Part shown: positions 22,830-35,350 of the stretch, piece by piece
Layout of the letters: each line of letters starts with the position of its first letter
Numbering within the stretch: position 1 is the first letter of the stretch
NCBI GenBank assembly: GCA_001414485.1
Contig: LLEY01000212.1
Location: 28,502 to 92,501, forward strand
Direction of reading: 5' to 3'
From: Calycina herbarum
Taxonomy: Eukaryota; Ascomycota; Leotiomycetes; Helotiales; Pezizellaceae
Length of the DNA: 64,000 bases
The notes under the pieces: model-generated
Databases searched by the model: none
What the model was told of the DNA's origin: nothing
The model's input: only the letters and a program-made list of their open reading frames with translations
Made by a program: the position numbers and the translations under genes

Positions 22830-23248
22830 ACCAAGATCATCACTCGCTTCGATCCGAGGTATCTACCCGCGTGGCGATCTTGGATGAATCTGCACGCCAC
22901 AGCTGCCACAAGAATGTTGACGATCTCCCGCATAGTGGGGAGGCCTGAGAGCTCGGCTAAGACCTTTTTATAAGTTTTAGGGATAGTGTAAGCTCGGCGG
23001 TGCAGCTGTAGTAGAAGAAGTCTATTACGCTATAATAAGAGACTTTTGCAAATCAGGCGTAAGAGCGACGACGCGAACGTGATTTTTTCAGTCGGAGACA
23101 TCTAAGGTGTTCGGGAGTGGCTATAGAATATAACTTATAAAAAATAATAAGAGATATTATAGTATATATAGATTTTAAGATACTTGAAGTTAATATAACT
23201 ATTAATTTTTCTAGTACGTAGAGTTTTCCGCTACGTAGGAATAGACGT
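22830..23248 (-). repeat. E2 right arm (inverted copy of left arm)
   Basis: Inner part is unmutated (GATCGCCACGCGGGTAGATA read on minus), outer part from about 22980 is RIP-mutated. Inverse of the left arm, including the ATCACGTTCGCGTCGTCGC block (minus strand, near 23085) that matches ATTACGTTCGTGTCGTCGC at 17065. Confidence 0.75.
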
Positions 23249-23446
23249 TATCTTAGCTATTTTAAATAAAAATAAAAGAAGATATAAACTAAATAGTTAG
23301 AATTTAAATAAACTAGTATCTATATAACTAACGTCTGTCTCTACGTCCTAAGACGTACTATATTACGAGATAATTTTATCGTTTTAGAGTTAAATATATT
23401 TTCCTAGTAAGTCTACGGAGTTTTTATTAATATATTACTTTCTTTA

Positions 23447-25273
23447 ACGTATTTCCCGGGTAAGCCGATCACCCGAGTAAGCTAATCACTAAAACACTAA
23501 AACGCGACACTTAACTTAAAATTAAAATACTACTACTTAATTAAGCCCAACCCTCTAATAAAGAGGGTCGTATTCTTTTAGCTGTCTAAGCCTTTAATTC
23601 AGGTTATTTTAAGAGTATACAAGCTTATATTAAAGCCTACAACGTGCCTTATATAACCCTCTACAACCGAATACACGGAATCCCTTCGCGATACGATACT
23701 CCTTCTAATACTTAAAGACTTACCTCTAAAGAAGAGCGAGCTATTATACGATATATTCTCGACCTAGACTCGCGTAGATTCCTACCTTAGCTAGTAGCTG
23801 TTCGAGAAATAGCAGACCTTCTTCTCTCTAAACACGACGTGCCTCTAGTAGGTAAGAATTAGACTTCTACCTTTATTAAACACTATATAGAGATTAAAAC
23901 GAAATTTAGCTATAAGTACGATTATAAAAGAGCTTAGTACAAAGACCCTATAGTTCTTAGAGACTGGTTTAGGCTTATACGAAATATAATTACTAAATAT
24001 AGAGTTATAGAAGAGAATATATATAACTTCGACGAAGCTAGGTTTCTTATAAGAGTTATTATAACTACTAAAGTTGTTATAAGCTTAGAGTTAAGGAATC
24101 GTCTAAAGACTACTTAGCTAGGAAATAGAGAGTGGGTTTCGATTATATAAGGTATAAACTCGTATAGTTAGACACTTCCTCCGTTTATTATTTTCAAGGG
24201 ATAGCACTACCTCTTAGCTTAGTACGAGGAGTTAGGTCTTCTATAAGATTAGGTAATTATACTAAGTAAGAATAGATAGACGATAAACGAGATTAGATTT
24301 AAGTAGATTTAGTACTTTAATAAACATATAAAAGGTTATATAGTTAGACGATATAGACTCCTTATTCTTAATAGCTACGAGTTACATATTTTAGTTTAAT
24401 TTTAGTAATACTATTAGAATAATAATATTATTACTCTCTATATACTACTATACTTATCTCATATCCTTTAGCCTCTTGACGTTAGCTGTTTTAGCTCTCT
24501 AAAGACATTATATAATAAGTAGATTAAGAATCTCGTTCGAGTTAGAATCTAGTATATTACTAAGCTTAAGTTCCTTCTTATATTTAAAGAGGTATTTAAA
24601 GCTATATTTATAGAGTAGAATATTAAGAGTAGATTCCGAGCAACTAGCTTAGTTCTATATAATCCTAAGAACGTGCTTTCTTACCTTAATCTAAGGCTAA
24701 AGATACTAACTCCACCTCTTATAAACGAGCTAAACTAGACCCTAAAGACGCTACAGAACGTAATAGAGCTTAGATTCTAGACTATATATCTTAAAAACCG
24801 TATTATACAATACTAAGATAGCTCTCTAATATTAATCAACAAGGCATTTAATCGGCTTACTAAGGGAGCTTAAATTATAATATACGGAGCTACTCTTATA
24901 AGAGCTGAAATTAAGACACTATAAGAGGCAAATCAGCTTAAAAAGAGAAGAGAGAGAAAGCGAAAGAGGCGTATTTACTAAGGTAGAAGTCTTATAGTTA
25001 AAGAAGGCAAGGAAATTTTTTAAAGTATTTAAACTTAGTAAGAAGAGGGTAGTAATAATATACAGCGCTAGCGCTTAGAAGGTAAGCGGCGACGTTATAG
25101 TTTATATAATCAGGTTAGACATAATACTCGTATATATAAGACATCTTAGGAATCGATTAATATAAGTAGCTAGAGGTTTTTTAATAGTATTGTTATAATA
25201 TATTTAAAGTTATAGTATTATCGCGTTTTAGTAATCGGCTCACCCGGGTAATCGGCTCACCTGAGAAATACGT
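23447..25273 (+). mobile_element. Pogo-B copy 1, 1827 bp
   Basis: Inverted ends ACGTATTTCCCGGGTAAGCC / inverse, with a doubled motif GTAAGC(C/T)(G/A)ATCAC in each end. TA on both sides (23445-23446, 25274-25275). Inserted in the left arm of E3. Same length as copy 2. Confidence 0.85.
23527..25180 (+). pseudogene. Pogo/Fot1-like transposase of Pogo-B copy 1
   Basis: ATG has become ATA. The frame shows a psq-type N-terminal helix-turn-helix (SNKEGRILLAV*AFNSGYFK), a CENP-B-type domain (SKEERAIIRYILDLDSRRFL) and the catalytic core. The core has YNFDEARFLI (first Asp, near 24020), LLILNSYELHILVQF (second, worn from a DGHESH-like motif) and L*PLDVSCFSSLKTL (third Asp, near 24475). A basic C-terminal tail RRERKRKRRIY follows. 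This is the standard order of Fot1/Tan1-like transposases, which excise and insert their element at TA. RIP stops are scattered through the frame, and the second catalytic Asp now reads Asn. Confidence 0.85.
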
Positions 25274-25275
25274 TA

Positions 25276-25908
25276 ACTATTTCTCTTTAAAACTACTACT
25301 TAGTAATAAGAAAAAGACTATAGCTAATTATACTATCGGTCGTTTTAATTATACTACTAATTAACACTTCTACTATTCTCTTCTACTGAATCGCGATAGT
25401 CTAAGTCTTTTTTAAATTCAGAGTACTTAGAGAAAGATTATATAAAGAAAGAATCTAGCTTCTAATTTTAAAGATACTTAGAGAAGAAAATAATACTATC
25501 CGAGAGTTACGTTATACGAAGAGAGAGAGCTTCAGAGTTTACTACTTAGTAATATAAATTAGTCTAATTATAATATACTATATTTAAGTCCGGCTTTATT
25601 ATATTTTACCTAGCTACTATTCTTAAGCCTGGTTATATATATAGTATAAAATGTTATATATATAACGTAGAAGTAGGTTTCTCGAACTTTCTATAATAGG
25701 CTATACGCTGTTACCTACCGCTGTATCTTACTAGTCTTTTTATATTACTATTATATTCTACGACCTCTAGTACTTTCGTACTAAAGTCTTTCTAATAGTA
25801 ACGATGTTATTCTATACTTCTAATAGCTAGGAGAATAATAGTAAATATATAAGAGTAAGTGCTATAATCTTAAATAATATCTATTACTAATAATATTAAT
25901 ATAGAAGG
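25276..25908. other. RIP-degraded E3 interior
   Basis: AT-rich sequence between Pogo-B and the tandem array. Short frames only; no family recognised. Confidence 0.35.
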
Positions 25909-26745
25909 TAAGTAGCAGCTGTGTTAACGATTAAGAGAAGAGAGTCGCTAACTAAGCGTCTTAGTAGTGGTTTTAGATCGTAAGTAGTAGCTATGTTAAC
26001 GATTAAGAGGAGAGAGTCGCTAACCGAGGGTCTTAGTAGTGGTTTTAGATCGTAAGTAGTAGCTGTGTTAACGATTAAGAGAAGAGAGTCGCTGACCGGG
26101 GGTCTTAGTAGTAGTTTTAGATCGTAAGTAGCAGCTGTGTTAATAATCAAGAGAAGAGAGTCGCTGATCGAGGGTCTTAGTAGTGGTTTTAGTATATAAG
26201 TAGCAGCTGTGTTAATAATTAAGAGAAGAGAGTCGCTGACTAGAGGTCTTAGTAGTGGTTTTAGGTTATAAGTAGCAGCTGTATTAATAATCAAGAGAAG
26301 AGAGTCGCTAATCAGAGGTCTTAGTAGTAGTTTTAGGCTATAAGTAGTAGCTGTGTTAATAATCAAGAGAAGAGAGTCGCTGACCAGGGGTCTTAGTAGT
26401 GGTTTTAGCGCGTAAGAAATAGCTATGTTAATAATTAAGAGAAGAGAGTCGCTAACCGAGAGTCTTAGTAGTGGTTTTAGTATATAAGTAGTAGCTATGT
26501 TAATAATCAAGAGAAGAGAGTCGCTGATCAGAGGTCTTAGTAGTGGTTTTAGAGAGTAAGTAGCAGCTGTGTTAATAATTAAGAGAAGAGAGTCGCTAAT
26601 TAGAGGTCTTAGTAGTGGTTTTAGAAGATAAGTAGTAGCTGTGTTAATAATTAAGAGAAGAGAGTCGCTAATCAGAGGTCTTAGTAGTGGTTTTAGTAAG
26701 TAAGTAGTAGCTGTGTTAATAATTAAGAGAAGAGAGTCGCTGATA
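25909..26745 (-). repeat. 72-bp tandem array, 11 full units plus a partial one
   Basis: Units start at TAAGTAG(C/T)AG every 72 bp from 25909 to 26701. Because 72 is 24 codons, frames persist. On the minus strand 204 codons stay open (25896-26510) with a repeat like SDSLLLIVNTAATYDLKPLL. On the plus strand a frame repeats VAAVLTIKRRESLTGGLSSG with a TAA once per unit, which could be a mutated CAA. Either strand may once have coded; the minus ORF may survive only because RIP makes few stops in that frame. Could also be a plain minisatellite. Confidence 0.8.
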
Positions 26746-26908
26746 TTATATCTTAGAGAGTACGTATTATTCTATTAACTTATAATATTACTAACTAGTA
26801 TTTTTTAATTACTTTTCTAGTTAGTAAGTTAGCTTATATACTTTTCTATAATATATAATACTAACAAATCTAGTTTATTATAGATAACTAGACTTATCTA
26901 CTTCTTAA
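26746..26908. other. Spacer before Gypsy-B
   Basis: AT-rich; ends in CTTAA (26904-26908), the target duplication of the following retrotransposon. Confidence 0.5.
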
Positions 26909-27237
26909 TATTACAGACCTGGCCACCGCCGAGCACGTGACTCGCGTACGGCTGCTCGCCGGCGTCCGCAAAGCCTACTATTCCTAGCCTAGCCTAGAAC
27001 TATTCCTACCTAGGCTAGGAACCAGTTCTACAAACGGATTAACATTCCTATAACTTATCGATTCCTTAGCTATCTCTATATTATAAGACCTCTAGAAGTC
27101 TCCTCTTTCCTTCTCTTCTCTTCTATAGCTTTAGATCTTTAATTAAACCACCTCTTACTTCTCTAATTATCTACTATATTTATATATACTATAGGTAAGG
27201 ATAACTACTAGAGGGCTAGTAGATTAGGTTTATTATA
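26909..27237 (+). repeat. Gypsy-B 5' LTR
   Basis: Starts TATTACAGACCTGGCCACCG; holds CACGTG at 26934-26939 and a TAGGCTAGGAACC palindromic stretch. Near-identical to 32745-33073. Confidence 0.9.
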
Positions 27238-27439
27238 TTATCTAAAGCTCTCTTCTTCTCTCTATTTACTACTGCTTCTAAGAAGGATTAGAATATCTAT
27301 TGCGATTCTAATATAACATCTACGGTCTATATAGACTGCTCGTAGATGCTACTAGCGCCTTATACAGCCCCGCGTACCCGCGCCTACTACCGCGTATAAG
27401 AGCCTAGGGCTCTTCTACCTATACCCTCTGTCTTTATAA

Positions 27440-30400
27440 CTAAGTTGTCTATAACGATGTCTGCTAACTAGTCTACAGACGCTTAATAGCTCGCTATAGC
27501 CTTGAAATAGGTCCGTCTACTGCGAGAATAACTAAACGATGTCTATACCTCTCTACGAGGGAATACCCTGTCTGAAACTAGATAATATAAGTCGTTTATA
27601 GTTAAGCTTAAGAATACTAAGTCTTTAATAGATAGCTCGTCTCTAACCTTCGATAACTAGAAGATCTAGATTAAGAATAAGTTCTTTATTAACACTTCTA
27701 TGTTTAAGCTAGAGAAAGCAAAGATAGCTTACGTTTTTAACTATATAGCTAATATTACTTAGAAGCATCTCGTACTCTATTACCGGAAGGGACCTAAGCT
27801 GTTTCAGTCTATAAAAGAAATAATCGTATATCTTATAAATATTCTAGAGAACCTGTTTAAAGTATAGAACGCCTATATCGAATTCCGCTAGCTTATTATA
27901 AGAGATAACGAGACTTTCGCAACCTTCTATACTCGCTTCTTATACCTTATAGACACTAGACGGATCCTGACAGACGACTTATAGCCCGACTTATATAACA
28001 AGCTTACGCTACCTCTATAACAGTCTGTCTTACTATTCTTAGACGTCCTACTCTTAAGTACAGCCCTAGCAAACAAGTGTTAACTTATTAATAAGAACTT
28101 ACAAAGACTTCAGCTCCGTAGAAGCAACTTACGAACTGCTCGTCTTATCTCCCGGCCTATAACTACTACTACTACCTCCCGCCTAGCTAGAACTTTTACT
28201 ACTACTTAAACTACGTTCCGTACAACCTCCTCTACCCCGGCCCCCCGCCTTTATAGACTATTATATAAACCAACGCCTGCTTATAAAGAACCGGACGACG
28301 CCTGCTTCAAGTGTAAGAGAACTAGGCACTATGCCCGCGAATGCTCTAAGAACTCTAAGCCTATTACGAACGTTAATAAGCTTGCGAAGCCTACGTCCGA
28401 CTTAGAACAGTCGGAAAACGACCAAGTCTAGGGAAAGTCTCTCCTCTAGGCTTACTTTACTAAGGTCCTAGCCAGTTAGCTATTAATCTAAGTTAGCTAC
28501 TTAGAGGAAAACAGTTCATAGTCTCTTATAACTTAGTTTTTAATAGATACGGATTTAAAACCTCTACTCTAGCTAATACTAGAGTAAACGGCTTTATACT
28601 TATTAGTACAAAGTTTGCTTAGAGGCTAGCTCGCTTCTTCTCTTTAACTATTTATACTCTTCCTACTTCTATTACAGTTCGCGGCTTTAATAGACAGAGT
28701 CGACAGTCTATAGACCGCTATATTATTCTTCACTTATATATAGACGGCTGTAAATAGTACAACGTCTCTATAGTCCTTCTTAATACTAGTTATTAGAACC
28801 TTATTCTTAGGCGTATATAGTTTAACTAGCTTAATATATAACTCAACCCCCGCTAGCGCCGACTTATATAGCCTACAGATCTCTCTCCTTCTCCTAACCT
28901 TATCTAGCTACGCCTCCTAGATCCTAGAATCCTATAAACTCGGCCCTTAAACCTAGATTACTAAGCTAACGCAGATCGCCGTGATCAGGCCCTAGAAGAA
29001 CAGGTCGTATACAAATACTAGGAAGACCTACAACTGTCTATAAGCCTTGTCGACGAGCTGCTAGTCCCTTAGATCCTAGCGCGCCCGCCTACTACACCCC
29101 TGGCCGTACGTCACAGCGAGTACTAGGACCGCTAAAACAACTTACGAAATATAAACCGTGCTCTTATAGGTTTAGATATCTATAAAGCCTCTATAGCACG
29201 CCTGAAACGTGTACGCCTTAACCTACCACCGGTAGACATCGCTATTATCGGTACTACTATATATCGCTGTAACCTATAAGACACTAAAGCTACAGCCTTT
29301 AGTACCTCTCTTTATAAGATCGATTACTTAATAGAAAAAAAGCTTATAGATTAAAAAGACGACTTATAGGTCTAAGAAAGCCTCCCCGGAGCCTACTAAG
29401 ATCTTATAGACGTTTTCTTCAAAGCTACGTCTAATACTCTTCTCTCTCGTCGCTCGTATAACTATAGATCGAACTTATAGACAGGAACGTAGACGACTTG
29501 TCCTATAGCCCTCTCCGCCACTAGTTAACAGACGAGCTCTAGGCTATAAAACAATACCTTATTAAGAACCTTTATAAAGGTTTTATTAAGGCTAGCTAAG
29601 CCCCTTTTATAGCCCCGATTCTCTTTATTAAGAAGTCTAACAGCTCTCTACAGTTCTATATTAATTACTATAAGCTGAATAACCTAATCTATAAGGACTA
29701 GTATCCTCTTCTATTAATCGACGAAACTCTTACTCGTCTAAGTAAGGCTTATATCTTTATAAAGCTAGATATATAATAAGCTTTTCACCGGATTCGGATT
29801 AACCCTAAGTCTAAGGAACTAATAACGTTCCAGATCTGTTATAGAGCCTACAAGTATAAAGTTATACCTTTCAGACTAACTAACGGACCTGTAACATATT
29901 AACGGTTTATAAACGATATACTCTTCGACTATTTAAACGACTTTTATACTACCTATCTTAATAATATTCTTATTTACTCTAAGAACGAGCTAAACTATCA
30001 AGAACACGTTTATAAGGTCCTTTTACAGCTTTGTAAAGCTAGCTTATAAGCTAATATCAAGAAATCTAAGTTTAACGTTACTTATACGAAGTACCTAAGC
30101 TTCTACATAAGTACTAACAGGATTGAAGTAGACCTAGAAAAGAGAGAAACGATCTATAACTAAGAACGTTCTATTACAGTCCGCGGTGTTCAGTCCTTTC
30201 TTAGCTTTTATAACTTCTATTAGAAGTTTATTCTCAACTACGGACAAGTTATACACTCGTTAACAGCTCTAACTTGTAAAGACTAGCCGTTTTAGTAGAC
30301 ACCTGCTTATTAGAACGCCTTCTCTAAGCTGAAGGCCCGGCTTATTAATACACCTCTTCTTATACACTTTAATCTATAATACGAGTCTATAGTTAAGACC

Positions 30401-32700
30401 GATTCCTCTAACAGCGTCCTTAGTAGTATACTCCTTTAGTTACAGCCGAGTCAAGAGTAGTACTCTATAGCTTACTTCTCTAAGATAATAATACCTACTA
30501 AGATTAACTACTCGATTTATAATAAAGAGATACTAGCTATTATACGTTCTCTAGAAGTCTAGAGACCTAAGCTTAAAAGGTCTCTATACTAGGTATAGGT
30601 CGTTTTAGACTATAAAGCTCTTAAGTACTTTATAACAACTAAAGCCTTATCTGGCTAATAAGCTCGCTAGGCTGAAACCCTCTCTCGATTTAACTTCCTA
30701 CTTACTTATAAGCCTAGTAGTTAGAATTAAGTAGATTCCCTTACTTACTAAGACTAAGAAGCAGATAGTTAAATAGTAATAAAGATATCTACTTATACGT
30801 AAGTCCTCTTATAGCCTGAGAATCTCGACTCGTAGATTATTATAGACCTAGACTTAGACTCTTCCGTAGATATTACACCTGTTAGAGTAGCCGACTGTTA
30901 GGGCTTATAGCAAGTGCTAATGAATTGAACTATAGAGGCTGTCTATATATAAGAAGATTCGATTGTCCTTTCTAAGCCAGAGTTCTTACTAACTTATATA
31001 CTTAGTTAACTCATTCTAGAGAGTTCTGCTAAGAGTACTCTCGAAGGTTCTGTCACGTCTATACGTTGCTAAGCGAGGCCACGTAAATACGTCGCTAGAG
31101 TACTCTAAGACTTACTCTATAGGTGTAACCCTTAACACCGACGGACTATATAACTTAATTAACGATATCCTATAAGCTAATCGTATAAGTACAGGCCTTA
31201 ACACTCTCCGCTAGTACGCTACGGACGAACGCCCTAGCTAGATAACCTATAACAGCCTCTTACTATACTAAGAACAGCTTATTCTACCTAAGGACGACGA
31301 TCTCAAAGTATACTTACTAAGCAAGGTTTATAATCAAGTCTCAGTAGCCTACCCTAGACAATCTAAGACCCTAAAGCTAGTTACGGACCGCTACTACTAG
31401 CCGTACCTTCGTTCGAATATATAACGATTCGTCTGTAACTACTAGACCTGCCGTTGCTCTTACGTGTCGTAAGACCGCCTCTCTAGACTCCTTAACCCCT
31501 TACCTATCCCGGATCGCCTATAATAATATATATTAGTTGATTTTAAGTAATTCCCTTCTAATAAGTCTAGAATAGATATAATTATTATCTTTATCTGCCA
31601 GCTAAGTAAGAGATCTGTCTCTATCCCTTACCTAAAGACTACAGACGTAAAAAAGACTACGCAGATCTACCTCGACCGCGTATAGCGCTATTATAGACCG
31701 TTAGATACTATTATCTCTAACCGCGGTCTATAATTCGTCTTAGAGTTCTAGTAAGAGTTTAACCGGATCCTAGAGACTAAGATTAAGCTATCTATAGCCG
31801 TATACGTATAAACCGACGGTTAAACTAAGAATATAAACTAGTAGATTAACTAACGCCTTTACCTGTTTATAAACTACTATTAGAATAACTAGTCTAAACT
31901 AATACCGATTATAGACTACGTATAAGCTATACTTCTCTAGGACTCGACGACTCTTCCGCTTATATAAATCGAGCTTAGTTACGTACTACGTACCAGCTTT
32001 GATTAGGTCCGCTAGAGCTTAGAAGAGCTAATAAGCGTCTGTAAACAGCTTTTATAAGACGAAGCAGTTACGTACATAACCCGTATATACAGTGCCTAGG
32101 AAACCGCTTATAAGAGAATCGAGGCTACTTAGAAACGCTAGCGTAAGCAAGTAAACAAGCACCGGCGACTAGTAGACTTTATTATAGGCGACAAGGTCTA
32201 TATATCGACAAAGACGTGGAATATAGACTGCCTAAGCCGTAAGCTCGACTAGTAGATAGCTAGTCTATATATAGTCCTAGAAAAGGTTAGAAACGCTTTC
32301 TAGGTTAACCTACCTCTAATAATTAAAATATAGCCTATAATCTCTATAAATAAGCTTCGCAAAGCTTCTAACGATCCGCTACTAGGCCAGCTATAAGAAC
32401 TAGGACTGTCTATTATAGTTAACGAGTATAACGAATAGGATATAGACCAAGTACTAGCCTCTAGAGGCTATTATAGAAAATTATAATACCAGGTTTAATA
32501 GATATAAAGCGAGCTAGACCTGGCCTAGTACCTAGCTTCTGACTTTATAAGCTGTCTATATAAGCTTTAAGAGTTTTATACTCTAAATCCTTCTCTCCTA
32601 GAGCCTCCTAGGTACTTAGCAGAATAGTTATAGAGCTGAGAAGATAGTATAGACAAACTAGAATATTATAAGGACGAGGATAAATTACCTGTAGAGTAGT
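27440..32700 (+). pseudogene. Gypsy-B gag-pol, RIP-degraded
   Basis: Gag begins near 27458 (MSAN*STDA) and ends with a zinc knuckle CFKCKRTRHYARECSKN near 28300 (C-x2-C-x4-H-x4-C intact). The RT region (about 29570-30120) reads APILFIKKSNSSLQFYINY and later TTYLNNILIYSKN, where the catalytic YxDD has become YLNN. RNase H follows (QYSIAYFSKIIIP, YNKEILAIIRSLE). The integrase (about 31390-32050) includes a C-x2-C-like piece and the core VDFK*FPSNKSRIDIIIIFI and TIISNRGLQFVLEF. The end (about 32440-32600) resembles a chromodomain (QVLASRGYYRKL*YQVQ), so this is a chromovirus-type element. Stops at Gln/Trp codons and the lost RT aspartates make it inactive. Confidence 0.85.
30896..31137 (-). mobile_element. 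Solo LTR of family D inside Gypsy-B
   Basis: 242 bp, ends TGTTAGGG...CCCTTAACA, flanked by a perfect 5-bp duplication CCGAC (30891-30895 and 31138-31142). Its reverse complement matches the 5' LTR of Gypsy-D (55270-55510) along its length, so it defines the true ends of that family. Confidence 0.9.
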
Positions 32701-32744
32701 AGGTTCAGAGCTCGCGGGCGAGCTCTACTTAGAGAGAGGGGTAA

Positions 32745-33073
32745 TATTACAGACCTGGCCACCGCCGAGTACGTGACTCGCGTACGGCTGCTCGCCGGCG
32801 TCTGCAAAGCCTGCTATTCCTAGCCTGGCCTAGAACTATTCCTACCTAGGCTAGGAACCAGTTCTACAAACGGATTAATATTCTTATAACTTATCGATTC
32901 CTTAGCTATCTCTATATTATAGGACCTCTAGAAGTCTCCTCTTTCCTTCTCTTCTCTTCTGTAGCTTTAGATCTTTAATTAAACTACCTCTTACTTCTCT
33001 AATTATCTGCTATACCTGTGTATACTACAGGTAAGAATAACTACTAGAGAGCTAGTAGATTAGGTTTGTTATA
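32745..33073 (+). repeat. Gypsy-B 3' LTR
   Basis: 329 bp, matches the 5' LTR. The CACGTG of the 5' copy reads TACGTG here, a RIP-type change. Confidence 0.9.
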
Positions 33074-33089
33074 CTTAATATATTTTCGA

Positions 33090-35350
33090 AATCTCTTAAT
33101 ATAAAAACTTAGTTAAACTCTTTATTTACTTATAAAGCTTCTTTAGAGTTATATAATCGCTGTTATAATATCGACCTAACTATCTATCTCTCTTCGTTAT
33201 ACGATATAGAAGAGAGTTATAATATATATTAAATTCTTTCTAAAATCCTCGAGAAAGCTAGGAATAAGAAGCCTAAGATACGACTTCTTTAAGCTCGGTA
33301 ATACGTAAGAATTTATACTATACCGGGTATATAAAACTGTACCGCTTTTCTTATTCTATAATAGATAGCTAATACTATTTAGATCTCTAAGCTAGAAGCT
33401 CGTAGCAAATTTAACATAGTCTTCTAGAATATCTATAATCGGGTAGCCAGCTCTATTTCGACCTAATTAAGACATAGATTCGATTTTATAATTTAGATAA
33501 ATACTTATAAGACGATAGATACTACTGTTCTAAGAAGTCTAATAGAGCTCGAATACTAACCCGCGTTATTAATATAAGAGATAGCGACACTATATACCTT
33601 AGGTCGACAGATAAAATCAACTAAGTAGTATACTATATTACTCTATCCTATTACTAGAGTACGCTACTAGAAAATCGGAAGGAAATAATAAAAGAATAGA
33701 GAAAGTAGTAGAACTATAGAACTAGTAATAAGAAGAAGAACTAGAGATAGATTACTACTACTAGTAATATAAAGTAGAGAGTATAAGGATTTCTAATTAC
33801 TAAATTACTATAGATATTCTAAGATATAATCATAGTTACTTGAGAACTTAGCTAGTAATACCTCTAGATCGATTCGCTTTATATTATTTAGAGTAACTAA
33901 AGAGACTAGGCTACTAAATCTAAGAAGATAGAAGCAGTCTTTAAGAATACCTACTATACGATTACTACTACCTCCGCTGAAGACTTAACTAAAGGATTTC
34001 TTAACCGGCTATAAGAGAAAGATTCGCGATATATAATTATACCCGAGTTCTTATATAAGAAAGTCTATATTTATATATTAATCGATGATTTTAATAGCGA
34101 CGTACTAGAGGGAATCTTAAATACGCGAGTATAGATATTATAGAAACGAGCCTTATTATACTAAATAATCTATTTTATATAGAGGTAAATATACTAGAAG
34201 TATAGTAGTAGAGTATAGTACGAAACGTTAACTTATATAAAGAAGTAAGTTCCTATCTAAGGCTTAGTTTTAAAGAGGCTTTAGCTTTCTACATCGCTTT
34301 TCTTTATTTATTACTAAGTACTTATAATATTACTAATTTCTAATAAAACTAGTAAGAAATTATCTTTTCAAAGTAATCTAGAATTTCCTTATTCTATTAA
34401 TAATCGTTCTCGGTTAACTTAAGTCTAGCTTTATTAATCTCTCTTTATAGATTACTTAATACTCGACCTTATATACGAGATAGACAGGCCTATAGCGATC
34501 GAGTTACTAGCTAAGGCGTTAGCTAAATCCCTTTAGACTAAGGTTAATTATAGAATCTTTAAATTATTTCTATATTAAGGTCTTCTATAGTAACCGGTAT
34601 AGAATACTCTAATATAAATAGACTATAATAAGAAGGTGCTTCTATCTAATACATCTCTATCGTAGTTATAGATAGCGTATTACAGGTAGATCTAGTATTT
34701 ACTAATTAAATATAGAGATAAGAGGTAGAATTACAGTGTTTAAATTATAGATACTTTATAATTTATAAAGGTCTTATAATATATAAAAGCCTTAGGTTTT
34801 ATAAAGGCTCTGCGATTTATAGTTCTAAGTAATTATATCTTAAAGGCTCGAGTAAGACAGCTTCGAGATTATAAGATTATATCTAAAGACGTTATACTCG
34901 ATAAGAAGAACAACGAAGTTAGACAGCTATGTCTTAATACTCGACTAGATAATAACCTACGTAAAGTATAGTATACTATAATAGAAAGAAAAACTAGAAT
35001 AGAGGATAGAAACTAGAAATATTATATACTATTCGTTAAACCCGCGACGTTTTTATAATACGAAAATTTCAAGAGAGTTAGAATAGGTTAGATCTAGAAG
35101 CGTTTTATACTATTTAATAGTTAAGATAATAAGGTATAAATCCTCGAATGTTTTCTTCTTATACTTCGACTTTATCTATTTTTTTTCTTAAACGAAGGCT
35201 AGATTCCTTTCTTCTTCCTTCTCTTAGTAAATTACACGTTTAATAAATATAAAGTAAATATAAGTCTCGGTAAGGTATAGAGGGATTTAAACTAGAAGAT
35301 ATAACTTAGTATAACAGATCTAAACGACGTGTAATAGTAGAACTAATCTA
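33090..35350 (+). pseudogene. HET-domain gene of E3, RIP-degraded
   Basis: A long plus frame with RIP stops reads as a classic long HET protein. It shows LTRVINIRDSDTIYLRSTDK near 33540, YITLSYY*S near 33640 (from a YITLSHCWG-like motif), *YL*IDSLYII near 33860 (from a LWIDSLCII-like motif), and VFKNTYYTITTTSAEDLTKG near 33930. LNTRV*IL*KRAL near 34120 corresponds to the RGWxLQER motif. A C-terminal region follows (IELLAKALAKSL near 34500; YYILFVKPATFL near 35020). HET proteins of this form act in heterokaryon incompatibility or related cell-death responses. This gene is not related closely to the HET part in E1, E2, E4 and E5 (no MRLLQ start, different motifs). Start and end are approximate. 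Confidence 0.8.

Larger units (their letters stand above)
16770..23248 (+). mobile_element. E2: RIP-spared TIR element carrying HET/NB-ARC fusion gene and HNH pseudogene
   Basis: The left arm begins ACGTCTATCCCTGCGTGCCG after TA (16768-16769). The right arm ends with the inverse, ACGTCTATTCCTACGTAGCG when read inward, followed by TA (23249-23250). The arms stay similar for roughly 450 bp (for example CCACGCGGGA...ACCTCGAATCGAAG at about 17273 against its inverse near 22865). The interior is GC-balanced and almost free of RIP, while the outer right arm is RIP-mutated. The cargo faces inward: a plus-strand HET/NB-ARC gene and a minus-strand HNH gene. No transposase was found, so if it is mobile it would need one supplied by a relative such as E1. 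Confidence 0.7.
26909..33073 (+). mobile_element. Gypsy-B: Ty3/Gypsy retrotransposon, 6165 bp
   Basis: Two 329-bp LTRs (26909-27237, 32745-33073) and a 5-bp target duplication CTTAA (26904-26908, 33074-33078). Ends read TATTAC...TTATA, which is TGTTAC...TTACA after RIP. Contains degraded gag and pol in the order protease, RT, RNase H, integrase, and a solo LTR of family D between RNase H and integrase. Confidence 0.9.
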
